Below the pieces are notes generated by a model. It saw only the letters and a program-made list of their open reading frames with translations, did no database searches and was not told the DNA's origin. Made by a program: the position numbers and the translations under genes. A stretch of DNA of 64,000 nucleotides, taken from positions 62,603,290 through 62,667,289 of the forward strand of contig NC_087063.1 of the NCBI RefSeq assembly GCF_963678635.1, given 5' to 3'. Within the stretch, counting starts at the first letter, position 1. Each line of letters begins with the position of its first letter. Below are positions 30,954 through 42,385 of this stretch, in pieces. Origin of the DNA: Symsagittifera roscoffensis. Taxonomy: Eukaryota > Xenacoelomorpha > Acoela > Convolutidae.

Positions 30954-33900
30954 ATGGCCGGAGAATTGAGACCAGTCGTGACTTTGCATCCTGATTTTTC
31001 TAATGCGGCTTCTTCAATTGGTCATCTCAACCTGATAACTATTGATGACGCAGTTGGAACAGTTTTCAAACACTATCCCGGAATTTTCAATACTGAAAAT
31101 GTTTCCCCGCCACTCAAATTGCCCAAAATGCCTAAATTTAGCCCGGAATTGAAAAAAGATATCACAAACTACATTGAAAAAGACACATCTATTCGAGGAG
31201 GCTGCATTTTGTACGACTATCACGCAGCTTACGCTTCTGGTTTTGTCAACTTAGAAGAAAATTTTGAAAAAAGTCCACAAAGCTCGATAAATTGTGTGTA
31301 TGTTGACGTACATAGTTGCAAACTAATACTTTTCGTTACTGCTCAAATCAGAGATAAAATGAAATCAGGAACACCTAATTCGGAACAAACCATTGCCGAA
31401 AAAGTGATATCCCAGTTGGAGTTGATAGAAAAACTTTTCGATCTGAGTAAAATAATTCATAGTTTTGTCGAAGTTAGACTCCTCGTTGAGTTCAGCAAAC
31501 CAGGAGCATCGGAGAAAACTGCCGAAGAAGCGACTGAAAGAATAAAAGTTCATGTTACTAATGGGTTGAGCAAATGGACCGAAAATCAAATCTGTTTCTC
31601 ATTTGCCTACAAACCGAATAAAAACAAACCATTCGGTCTCACGGTTTTATTTTCAAAAGAAGACAAATTTTCGGACAGCCGAGACCCTGTCAAAATCAAA
31701 ATCGATTTTGATAAAATTGTTGCATGCATGATTTTGACATGTCCGAAAATTTACCGGTTCTTTGTAAATCCGACCTCAATTCCATCGGTTAACGGCACTT
31801 CATTTTCACCCGCAAATGTGGACGAAGTTATTACATCCATTTTTGGCCTATATTTCCCAGAATTTGGCGAGAAGTTGGAGACCTTACCCAGTTTAGATGT
31901 GGCGCCCATTAGCTTACTGGACAAGGAAAATCCAGGTAGTGTTTTGCAGAGCAATGATGATGGTACCCGAAAATTTCTCGCAGAGCTGCGCGATTTTTGG
32001 ATGAAGTTTTTGCGTAGCTACCAGCTTTCGCACGGAGTTTTGCTATATACAGTTGATCAGAAAACAATTGGGAAAATTTTCACGAGGGTGAACAAAAATG
32101 ACTCTTTCGAATGTGATTGGTTGTGGTGCACAGCCAAGGGATTTATTTCATTTGAACTTGGATTAACGTCATCCCCGCAAGAACCCAAAAGTGCCATTGC
32201 CAACAAACTCAAACAAATTACTTTGACAACCGCTCCCAAACTTCACCTAATTGTTTTGAGTTTGTGGATCCATTTTCACAAATCTAGAACACCCGGTCTT
32301 GAAATCAGCGAAGAATTTTTGCAAAAAGGATACCATTTTATCAGACGTTATGTTAAATTTGTAATTTATATCACCAACACAAATAAAGTCGCAGTTGACA
32401 ACTTTTTAGCCGGTTTTGTGCCTAAGAAAGAAGAGATTTCCTATGAATTTCTACCTCAAGTTTGCTTTTTGTTGAAAGAAAAGTCTTTGAAAAGCGAAGA
32501 ATTGCGGCTGTACGGAATTTCGAAGAAAGAAAACTTTCTTTCACTTGGTAATGCTGAGCTTTCTATCGATGCTCTATTTCCATCGGAGGAGGAAAATTCC
32601 AGCTCAAGTTATGGTAGCGCTGAGCATGGACCATTTTTGGAAACGGCCAAAACTAGCGGTGAAGACTGTGTAAATGAAACCATTCAAGTTTTGAGGTACA
32701 TTTCCGCAATGATGATTATTGGGAATTTTCAAGAGCAGTCTGAAAGCGCATTCTTGTCAATTTCACAGAGAATAAATCCAGAAAAGTACCAGAAGGCTGC
32801 TGGAAACTTAGATGAAAACCTCCTCAAACAGTGGATGAAACTGGATATTCTTCCAAGTATCCAGCAGTACAGATTACTAGAGAGAGACCTGAGATTCGTT
32901 CACATTTATGGGGAGCCAGGCACGGGAAAAACGACGCTTTTGCAAATTGTGGCTATTCAGGAAGCGATGAAAAGCAACATCGACAAAGTCTATTTTGCTG
33001 TTCCAGAGTCCAAATATTGGCTGAGAAGACAATTAAAAGAGTTCGTTCAAAAATCTGATTGTGACTTCTTTGCTCAAAAATTTGAGCTGATTGATCTGGA
33101 AAAATCATGCAGAGAAGACAAATGGTCGACGGTTACTTGGAGACATTTGCATAGAAGTGTACTACTAGTTGATGAAGTCAGATTTGAGTCCCCGCAAATG
33201 AGTAAGCTGATGTTTTCATTCAAGTGTCAAAAAAATTAAGTTGTTTTTATGTAATAAATGCAAAATCTGGAATAATTTTCAAAGATTATTGTGGCGCTCA
33301 TGTGATTGCGGGGGAAAGGGGGGTTTGGTAAATCAAATAGTTTACGATATTTGAAGTTTTTTGATTTTGAAAACCACGTTTGATGAGTTATTGAGACTCC
33401 ACATTTTAGTTGAACTTCAGCCAACATTTGAAGAGCTCTTCCCTCACTTTGGCAAAGTGTGGATCAGCAATATGGCACCGATTGACCTCAATCAAATTCA
33501 AGGCCAAGGGAAGTTCATCGGCCTAGAAGGATTCCATCTAGTTACACTAAACATACTCTTCAGAAGCGCTGCTCATATTGGCGCTCTTTCATCGAAGTTC
33601 TTTCACGCCCGACGTCCCTTTGATCACGTGAGCGCGAGACTTACTCAGTGTTTTTTGACCAACCAGTCGAAAGACATTTTCGAGCAACCTTTGCCCTATA
33701 AAAAAGTGGACGACCTTGAACTAAAATCTGCCGACCCAAGTTACCTCATAATTATTTTGGCCGATCGAAATGAAGAATTCGAGTCGTTAGCCGACCAGCA
33801 TGGAGATAGAGTGATTGTAGTGAACCGTGATCAGCTAGGACCCGACGCGAACTTCGATTTCAGCTTCGGAGGCGCTGAAGTTTCTGTCTTGTTTTTCGTC

Positions 33901-34968
33901 ATCCACTTTCTCTCCGAAACAGAAGTTCTGCAAAACGAAGATTATATGTGTGCAGTTTTGAAAGTACTTGCCGAAGGATTCACTCGCGCGCGTTTCAATT
34001 TCCGTTTTTACGTCAATGACAAACATCTTGACTTTTTCAAGGCAGTTCTGTCTATTGTCAGCTGTGAGTTTGAGGATACTTTGATCGAGGCCAGAAACGG
34101 AGAATCGGAGGTTGATATTTCTCAGATAACCGAAAGAACAAGAATCTCCTCTGAGGTTGCAAGAGCTGCCGTGATTTCCCAAAACATCCAAGTACTGAAA
34201 CGAATGAACAACAAGTTCATTAAGAATCTCGATTATTCCGAGATAGCACGAATAATTTCAATTCTTCACGCTGACATGTCGACGCAGTTTCTAGGAAAGT
34301 TTGCGGAGCTTTTTGGTGAACTTATCAAACCGATGTTGACAAATTCGATCCACGCTGAAATGAACATAACCAATCGAAGCGCGACTTATAACGATTTAAT
34401 AGCAAACTGCAACGTCGTGAAATCTGTCTATGAATTCCTGAGGAAACGATGTGTGAAAGTCCTTGAAATGCTTTTCGGCCTTCTTTCCGAAGATTCACTT
34501 AAGATCTTGCTAGAAATATCCACCAACTTACTATATCACGGCGCGTTCAGCGGAGACCTCACAACGTTTAAATTTGTAGGCGATCTTCTGAAAAAATTTG
34601 ACCTCTGGGAAGACCGTATCAATGAATTATATTTTTCAGAAGTCGAAAAAAGTCCACATAATTCAAAAACCAGTCAAGCTTTTACAATATTGGCGATGAT
34701 ATGCAAAAATAACTCCAGCACTTCATGCGTGAAATTGCTGCTTGAAAATGGATTCACCAGATTTAATTTAAAATACAAACACAATTGCTTGTATTACGCA
34801 ATCTGGTTTGGGAATCTAGAGACAGTCGAAGCTTTGCTTGAAAATGCAGTAGCAAGGAAATGTTATCTAGACGACTGTGCTAATGATTATGATGGAAAAA
34901 CTGCTTTAGAGTTTTCCAAGCTAATAGGAAATGAGAAAATAACTGCCGTACTATCAAAGTTAGTATAG
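30954..34968 (+). CDS. SF1 helicase-like NTPase with C-terminal ankyrin repeats, two exons
   Basis: Exon 1 starts at ATG 30954 in a good context (ACAAAATGG) and runs 741 codons to GATGAA|GT at 33176/33177. Exon 2 is best taken from 33388 (GATGAG|TTA) to TAG at 34968, phase 0, giving about 1,267 residues. Seen: Walker A GEPGTGKTT at residues 653-661; a motif Ia-like KVYFAVPESKYWLRRQLKEF segment; Walker B VLLVDE at 736-741; in exon 2 RSAAHIGALSSKFF (motif IV-like) and EGFTRAR (motif VI-like, near 940). The last roughly 110 residues hold two or three ankyrin-like repeats (VKLLLENGF, LYYAIWFGNLETVEALLEN, DYDGKTALEFSKL). The N-terminal 580 residues appear to contain two similar modules (about 81-165 and 357-430). 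Their hydrophobic-strand pattern, with ECD ... FISFELG in the second, recalls NERD/PD-(D/E)XK nucleases lacking the catalytic lysine; this is inference. The motif III region reads APIDLNQ. Other splice choices are possible: GTAAGC at 33202 is a stronger donor but its phase does not fit a good acceptor. Role unknown; such fusions suggest nucleic-acid sensing or processing. Confidence 0.7.
33177..33387 (+). other. Proposed intron of the helicase-ankyrin gene
   Basis: 211 bp with stops in the coding frame (TAA at 33237). GT at 33177 and AG at 33386-33387 join frames without a phase change and put LLRLHILVEL directly after the Walker B DE. The exact ends are uncertain, but an intron or a broken frame must lie here. 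Confidence 0.5.
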
Positions 34969-35671
34969 GTTATCTGAAGTAGGATAAAAAACAGTTAATC
35001 TTAATATGTTAAAAAATATTTGTATTTGGCATTCAAAAGCATAGAAAAACTCCTTGTTCCATGCTTTGTATAGTGCTGATTTAAATTTTTTGGAAAAAAC
35101 GCAAAATCGAAAATAAGAACGCGGTTTTCTCAAATTGAGTTGCTCAGTTAAAAAATGATGAAGACAAAAATGGCTTAGAAATTTTGCAAAAGTAATAGGG
35201 TGCAATTGGTTTTGCGAGTTTCATGCCCTATTTTCAAGTTGTTTTCCCTGTGTCCGGATAATTTAAATCAGCACTGTTAAATACAATAGGATGTTTTCAG
35301 CTGCTATTATTGTAATAGTACGAGCTAATTGATTGCCTACAAAAATTGCTGAGTCAAGCTAATTGAGTTGCTAAGCAGGAAATACATCTTGCGTTCATTG
35401 TCCGAGTTAGCGATTTGAAGTCTCCATAACTTCATAAGAAGTAACCACATGTAACATTTATGCCTTTAATTTAGGCTTAGGGCCTCGATACCATTCAGGT
35501 GGTATTAAAAAACTTGGTTAAAAATTGGCTGGTTTAAGAGAAAACAAGACACATCTCGCACTAATATTCCATCTATTCTTCGAAAGTTGAAACAAAAAGA
35601 CAAGGGTCATGCCATTTACTATAAAAATATATGACAACTTTATGAGAAGCAATTTCTACTATATTGCAAAA

Positions 35672-35722
35672 AAATTCCGGTCATACAATTTCCATATATG
35701 AAAACTGTAAGATAGGCAATTT
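35672..35722. repeat. Imperfect copy of the 50-bp palindrome
   Basis: Contains TCATACAATTTCCATATATG followed by AAAACTGTAAGATAGGCA. The left arm matches 3455-3504 well and the right arm is diverged. Confidence 0.75.
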
Positions 35723-36938
35723 TTACTTTGCAATTCTTACTTTACTGCAATGTGAAAAATACGTATTTTAGGAAAAAAAATTTTGTTGTTAATTTTAGCC
35801 GCAACATCATTTTCTTGCTACTAAAAACATTTTTTTTTTCAAAAAAAATTGCATGCTAAAGTTAGTTATTTTTTTTATAAGTAGAAAAAAAAGTTTCTCT
35901 AAAACATAGTCTAGGCGAAGTTTTTCAAACAAAATTGACTAAATTCACTAAAAAGTTTTGTGCAACTCAAACACGAAACGTTTAATGTTTTTGTTTTGTA
36001 AAAAAACTTCAATTTGTCAAAAAAATCATGCCACAATTTTTTAAAAGTAAAATTTTGACTGGAAACTTGCTAGCCAAACACAAAAGTTTAAGGTTTTATT
36101 TCATAGATCAGAGTGAAGTATGAAATATTAGAAATATTATCTCAGACAATAACTACGCAAAGGCGGGTATCTGTGAGATTTATTCCCATCAAACAATATG
36201 ATTGCTTGTGCTAAAAAGACTTGGCTATTGTGTTTTCGACAAAACTCAAAAACTTTCAGCAAAACTTGAAAAATAATGAATTTTGGGTTTAAGGAAAGAC
36301 GCTTGTCATATAATTTTTAAGTATAAATAAATGCTTATTGTAGAGTTTTCTCGCAATTTTTTGTACATCCTAGTAGTTTCAATGATATATATCTCAAATT
36401 TATTATTTTTTCATGCAAGTTCCTTATTTGCCACTGTGAGAACTGTCTCCTTTCAACAACGCAAAGTCATATTCTTCATATTTTCCAACATCAACAATTT
36501 AACTGACAGATTTTCATATAAAAAAGCGTTCTTTAACAACAATATAAAGATACCAAAATTTGATTTTAGAAAACGTCAATTTTTCCGAATTTTGTAGAAA
36601 ATGAGGTATATATATATGCTCGGGGTGTATTTTTTTTCAAATCGATTTTGCAAATATTTGGTCACTCGGGGGATTGATCTCTACATCTGCATGGGCCCAG
36701 CCGGGTGTACACACCACAAAAAAATCTGCCACGAATCTGTCTAAATTGCTCGTTTTATACTTTACATGCGTCAAATTATTCCGTACTGCAAAATCGCTTG
36801 AAATTGAATTTAGACAGCTAATTGGTTTTATATTATTCCATATACGAGTCAAATTGTAACATTTAAATTATGATATTATTAACTTAAAATTCAGTTAGTT
36901 GTCAATATTTACCAAAAACGATTCGAGATCAACTAAAG

Positions 36939-36982
36939 GGCAGTCGGAACATTCAGGGCTTTGCCCTGATGAGCAGTCTTTT
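36939..36982 (+). repeat. Short hairpin motif, copy 1
   Basis: GGCAGTCGGAACATTCAGGG then CTTTGCCCTGATGAGCAGTC and a T run. CAGGGC/GCCCTG form a 6-bp stem with a 3-base loop. The same roughly 42-nt motif recurs at 50361. Function unknown. Confidence 0.6.
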
Positions 36983-37445
36983 TTAAACTTACATGCCAGT
37001 ACTGTTGTGCTTTTCTTACGTTCAAACTAACCTTGTTATAAACCGCATTGATAACTACTATAGCTAGAAATTGGGTCAAAATCTCGTGACAGACTTTATC
37101 AATTGAATAAACACACATATGTCAGGTTCAGAACCATATTAGCAGTTTATCGAGTAGAAAATCATTGACTACAAAATTGTATACTCGCACCCTAAAATAC
37201 TAAAGCGTACCATAGTCAGTTTTGAATAATCGTACGCACCTGTCGTCACTTTTGTTTTTTATCATTAATAACATAAAAAAATGAAATTCAATATTTGTAT
37301 TATGAAGTATAAGTGTCTGATTTGAAGCATTAAATGGTCCAACGTAGTCTAAAAAACAGCGAAATTTACAATGAGCAGAATCGGGGAAAGCCAAAAAAAA
37401 TAGTTCCCAAACTATAAATTCCAAACTATAATCAATCCTTGTAAT

Positions 37446-37545
37446 CAGGGGCGGATTTAGGGGGGTTGTAATCGCCCTCCTCAGGGATTCGAACCCCTGC
37501 CGACCCAAAAGACCCGAAAGACCCAAAAGATCCAAAAGACCAAAC
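37446..37545. repeat. hAT-like non-autonomous element end
   Basis: Starts CAGGGGCGGATTTAGGGGGG, the type of terminus common in non-autonomous hAT elements. It continues with the CCTCAGGGATTCGAACCCC and GCCGACCCAAA block also seen at 6746 and 8925. An ACCCAAAAGA-type short repeat follows (four imperfect copies near 37503-37540). No opposite end found. Confidence 0.5.
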
Positions 37546-39840
37546 ACTTTACAAAATTCCGATTAAACCAAGACGAATAAGACGACCAGTGACGTCTAAT
37601 TAAGCAAAAAATTTGTTAGTTCAAAAATTAATCTAACTTTCAATCAATTTAAATGAAACAAGGCTAAGAAAAATTTTACTGAAAACTTTTAATTTTGACT
37701 CAGAAACAATTCTATTAAAAAATTATGTGGAGTTTATAGCTTAGATTTAAACTCAGATCTGAAGTTGTCAGTTTCAACGTTTCAATTTCATATATTTAGA
37801 ATTCATCCAGAAAACATTGCAGATAAAGAATTAATTTTGAAATAGAAATTTTAAAAAACAGCTCAAATTTGTCAAGAAACGAAACAAATGTTTATTTGCA
37901 TATAATATAAATTTTTGTCATGTTTCAAGCTCCAGAAAATTAGATATTTTTTTAGAAAAGGTTGATTCAAATTTACACGAACATCAGCCTTGACGACTAA
38001 GATTTGTTTTATTCCTTTTAATTATACTGAAAAAAAAATCATTTGCTTACTCTTACAAAACAACATGTTATATTTCTTGAGTCTTATTCTTCTCGCCAGG
38101 TTAGTTTAACTCAAAATCTAAAGTTACATTTTTCAAACAAAAATACTGAGCAGTTTTCTCAGTGTCGAAAAAAAACTGGTATAGTTTTTAATGCTATTAA
38201 GGCCTTTTAACCGCTAAGGGAATGAATAAAAAAGAGCGGTCTTTGTACATAGTTTTTACTTTTTAGAGTTTGCTAAAGAGATTAGTAATTTTTTCTTGAG
38301 GTGAGTTTTAGGCTCGTACAGGCTACCACCTTATTTGATTTTAAATAGGGTGTTTCAAATAAACTTTCAAATGTTTTTATGCTGAGGTACTGAAAATTTA
38401 CACGCTCAAAGAGCGTAGGATAATGACATTCATTTTTAAGTCTTGAATCGCGCGACAGCTTGTGAAGACTTTTAATCTCTTAAAACGTCTATTTTCTACG
38501 TTGGGTCAAAATTGCAGTACCTCAGCTCAAAATTTATTGAACAAAATTTAACAATTTTTATTATACCGAAGAATTATTCAAAGTTTGAGAGACTAAGAGA
38601 AGTACATGGAAAAATTAATTTTTCGGGCAGTCTTTTTTGATATCCGGTTAAACTTTTTTCATGAAACAGACCCAATTTTGCCTTGCGTTAGGGCAAAATG
38701 GTGGCAGTTTTCAAAGTTATTTTCTTTTAAGTTTGGCTGATTGTTCTTTTTCGGATTGTTTCAAATTTATTTTAGAAAAGTTATCCCATCGACCACTTTT
38801 TTCACGCAGCCTTCCGTCCTTGGCAGCTATATCGAGCGTCAAAAATCTTGTTAGAAGTCCTTGACGATTCAATTTCATGGCTTTTTAAAAAATACTATTT
38901 TCGTTAACTTTCTATTTTGAAAACTAACATAGCGTTGCCGTACTCCAATGCAACTTGGTAAAGTGAACAAACGAACAACCTGATAGTTTCTTGCCTTCCA
39001 TCGAAATACAATGGTTTCAGCTGTTTCTTTTTTCTCTTTTTTCATTTTTGATGATTTTTCGATGAGGGCGAAAATCTAAGTCAACGTGTACAGATTTTTT
39101 TTTGAAACAGAAGCGTGTTTCTTAGTAACGTGTGAGAAATCGATACTTGAACGGATTGGCAACCTGATAAACGTACCGTACCGTAAACAAAGATGAATGA
39201 AATGATAAAATTGTTGTTTCCAACTATGCATACTCAACATCAAGAATCAAATTGATACGACCAGAATAAATAATAATAAAACCTGTAAATGTTTGTTAGA
39301 GGTTGGCAATGATCCGGCGTGATGTCATTCCCCCCTCAGACAAAACATGAATCTATGATTTTTAAAAACTTTTTGAGACTGGGGCTTGAGTTTTATAGTC
39401 CACGTGCGACGGTCGTTATGCTTTGAAATTTTTCTTCCTCAGGAAGTTTTGATCTGTATTTGTCCTATGATCATCATTTTGTTTCGCATTATGATCGTCT
39501 TCTTGGTTCTTTTCGTGTTCTTTGGTTGTGTTGGCTTCTTCAATGTTATGCTCTTTTTCCACCATGACGGTTTCTTTCTCCCTATCCGTGTTCAACTAGT
39601 AAGAATTCTCTCGGGTTTGAGCTCTCTCGGCCATGGCTGATTGTTGGGGATACTAAACAGATAAAGTCAATTTTTCTAATGCTGCGTTTGGGTTTAATCG
39701 CCTCCCGATACTTGACAAAAGCCTGGAACTCAATCGATTTTTCCTTAAAACCCATCTCGTAAAACAAGATTTGATATTTGAGTTATTTCCCTCCGGTTGT
39801 TTTTCGAGCGAATCGACGACAATTTTTTTTCTTTGATTGT

Positions 39841-40263
39841 TCAATTGCAGTTTTTGGTACTGGAATGCCTAAATTCCTCGAGGGCCAATGCCAATTGTCG
39901 TTTACTTAGGGGTTTTCTAGTTGCTTCGATTGATATCCTTGGAAGTTGGGGATGCGACTTTTTCTTGTCTGTCCCTTTCGGGGATGGCACCGTATTCTCC
40001 GAAGTTGTGAACCAGTGATCGCTTGATGAAGCTGATGGTTCTGATTCGGGCTTTTCTAATGTCGTTTTTCCACTGCTTTGCGCGGCTGATGTTTCCACGT
40101 GGAAATGTCATCCCCTCGCTGGTGTCTTGTGCGCGGGTTTTTCTCCTGTCCTATTGCCTGTTGATGCCTTCGAGATCCTTTTCTTTGACCTTTCCTGCAG
40201 CTCCTGCTGTTCCTTTCTAGTGAGCTCTTTCAGTAACCCTAACCTTTCGTCTTTTTCGAACAT
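39841..40263 (-). pseudogene. Decayed lysine/serine-rich protein, unidentified
   Basis: From ATG at 40263 the frame reads MFEKDERLGLLKELTRKEQ, 51 residues, and stops at 40108. A neighbouring frame from about 40098 continues for 85 residues (SSGKTTLEKPESEPSASSS, then KPLSKRQLALALEEF) and ends at 39841. The polar, charged, codon-like character in both pieces suggests one gene split by a frameshift. I do not recognise the family. Its neighbours are similar minus-strand remnants at 40555-40770 and 48205-48839, and the gypsy element now separates these groups. Confidence 0.4.
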
Positions 40264-40554
40264 CGGATGTCGTGGCGCGTTTGGCTAAACAATTTTTTTC
40301 TATTTCAAACATGGAACCGTTCTCCTCGCGGATTTATATGCAATATAATCAAATTATTGTGATGCTCTTCATGGTCCGTCAAAATTTGGGTTAGAAAAAA
40401 ATGCAAACCCGCTGCTTCTGAGTAGGCGAAGTTGTTTACTTAAACTTACATCCAAGCTGTGTGTGTATAAAAAAACTTTGCTTTATGTCGTTATGTATTG
40501 TGCTCGAATATTGTTGGGTCTTTTAATTTTGTGGCGAAGCACTTTGTTTCCTTG

Positions 40555-40770
40555 CTAAATTTTCGATGTGATTTTGATGTTTTCCTTTACCTGTTCTTGT
40601 ACCCTGTTGTATCGTAAAATTGATGATTCCCGTTCTTTAGCTAATGCCTGTATTGTTCTCAGATATGTTTGCTGTTGGGTTTCCGACATTGTGAATCGGC
40701 TCCGGCATTCGTGCTTATCGCATTCTTTTGAACACAACTTTATTTTCTGATTAACGTTAAGGTCGTGCAT
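40555..40770 (-). pseudogene. Short cysteine-containing frame, unidentified
   Basis: 71 residues from ATG at 40770: CSKECDKHECRSRF followed by a helical ETQQQTYLRTIQALAKERE segment likely to form a coiled coil. The C-x3-C-x3-HEC spacing could bind zinc. No family recognised. It ends 88 bp from the gypsy LTR and probably belongs to the same decayed unit as 39841-40263. Confidence 0.35.
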
Positions 40771-40852
40771 TACCCCTACAGGTAGTGGTGGTGCATCATT
40801 TTTTCCGATCTAAATAAGTTTTGCGTGCTGTATTTTGCATTTTGCTAATATC

Positions 40853-40857
40853 AGTTG
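40853..40857. repeat. Gypsy target site duplication, left (AGTTG)
   Basis: AGTTG abuts the left LTR and recurs at 47461-47465. Confidence 0.9.
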
Positions 40858-41082
40858 TGATAAAATGTTACTTTGTTGTAGCTAATTCTAAGTTAAAACT
40901 ATTAAAAAGAATAAAGAATTAAAGTGAATTAGTCGGTAAGTTAAAACATTAAAAACAATGAGAGATCATTCTCTCCGCCGGAGATAATGGCCAGTGAAGG
41001 TCATATAAGAGTGACCTGTTATCTAATCTAATTAAGCTAAATAAGGTTTGCAATAAATGCAAAATAAGATCCAATCACAACA
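40858..41082 (-). repeat. Gypsy 3' LTR (225 bp)
   Basis: TGATAAAATGTTAC ... ATCACAACA on the plus strand. Differs from the other LTR at AAAACATTAAAAACAATG vs AAAACCTTAAAACAATG, GATCATTC vs GATCGTTC and GGAGATAATGG vs GGAGAGAATGG. Confidence 0.95.
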
Positions 41083-41567
41083 TTCCTCTAAGTAGGAAAA
41101 ATTTTAATTAGTGCCCGATAAGTAAAATACGAAATAACTGAGTCTGAGTCCTTTCTACCCCTTTTAGGGACAGAGAAAAAATTTTTATTGCACAACTGAG
41201 TAAGTAACTGGAATTAGCTAAAGCACCAACACTAGCACTAAGTAATGCACAAATAATTGAGGTTGAGGTTATCCGGTATCCAACGGAAAGGATCTAAAAA
41301 GATAGGTAAGGGGTAGAAATCCAAAAACGAAATTATCACCGCAGGTTAATGAGTGAAGAGGTGTGAGGTCACGGAAGTGAAATAATTGCCTGAGATGAAA
41401 TTTATAAAGGCAGAATGCGACGAGCAAAATATCGATGATCACTCCGAAGGATTGATGAGTTACGAACAGTTATGCACACTAAGTCTTCCAACTCAAATTT
41501 GTGAAAAATACAGTTTAGCACCGGTGTGTGAAGTGGAAAGTACTCGAGAAGGGAATAGGTATTAAGA
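41083..41567. other. Gypsy 3' untranslated region
   Basis: About 480 bp between the last frame and the 3' LTR. A short purine tract (minus-strand TTAGAGGAA, 41083-41091) directly next to the LTR is the likely polypurine tract. Confidence 0.6.
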
Positions 41568-42371
41568 TTATCGTTTACAACTTCTATACGCATTTAAAAA
41601 GTTTTCAACTTCGGCATTAAACAGTTCACTACCGAGTTCTGAATGTTCTCCAAAATTATCTACTGCCATCCTTAATGATTCATCAGTTGAAAAGGTGGAG
41701 GTTTGTTCGGGAGATGGAGAATCCGAGTCAATTTGAATCAACTCCACCGGAGCCACAGCACTGTCTGCCTCGTGAGTGGTGTTATCGTCTTTTTCTATCA
41801 CGATGGGGTTAGCTGCCGAACCAGAGGTTTCTTGGGATCTATCTACGGCATCTATAAAATACCTTTGACCGTAAAATTTTGGTGGTCCAACATTCTTACT
41901 AGAGCGTCGGATGGTGGGAGGAACTTTACCAGGTTTGTTGGTAGAGTCGTGAGACGAGGTGCAATCGTCAGTGGAATCTATTATTTCGTAAACCGAGAAG
42001 TCTGTTACTGTGCCCGAGTCCGTTGGATTACGATCGTCCTGAAGTTCCCGTGGCTTGATGATGGTTTCTTCCGCCACCTGTTGTGAAGTATTCTGTTCCA
42101 GTGCACTAGAGGTTCGGTTAGCGGGGATAATGCTTATTGGGCATTCAGAAGTCTGGTCCCCAAATTGTGCTCCGTATTGGGCCGTATTGTCTTCTAAAAC
42201 CTCAGATTTTATGTCATTATTGGTTACACTAAAATTGGGGCCAATTCCATTTGGAATATGAGTCGAGCGTGAGTCGGAAATAAAACGCTCTCTGGCTACA
42301 TCTCTACAAGGGAAACCGCCCGCTATCCAATCCCATTCACTAGTATCCGAAACATCCGAAGGAATTAGCAT
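41568..42371 (-). pseudogene. Gypsy pol C-terminal tail or extra frame
   Basis: A 267-residue acidic, serine/threonine-rich frame that includes PPTIRRSSKNVGPPKFYGQR, similar to the R-R-S-x-R-x-x-x-P-P-x-R-Y motif found near the end of many gypsy pol proteins. It may follow the integrase in the original polyprotein, separated now by a stop near 42372-42386. No envelope features (signal peptide, membrane anchor) are visible. Confidence 0.6.
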
Positions 42372-42385
42372 GGATTCATCTGAAG

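Larger units (their letters stand above)
34969..39840. other. Long AT-rich non-coding stretch with scattered repeats
   Basis: I see no supported gene. It holds a palindrome-family copy near 35675, a small hairpin motif at 36939, a hAT-like repeat end at 37446 and long A/T runs. A C/T-rich stretch from about 39390 onward begins the decayed minus-strand frames listed separately. Confidence 0.5.

Noticed and set aside
37480-37505. GGATTCGAACCCC resembling a tRNA T-arm
   Set aside because: No A box or cloverleaf around it. It belongs to a dispersed repeat also present at 6746 and 8925.
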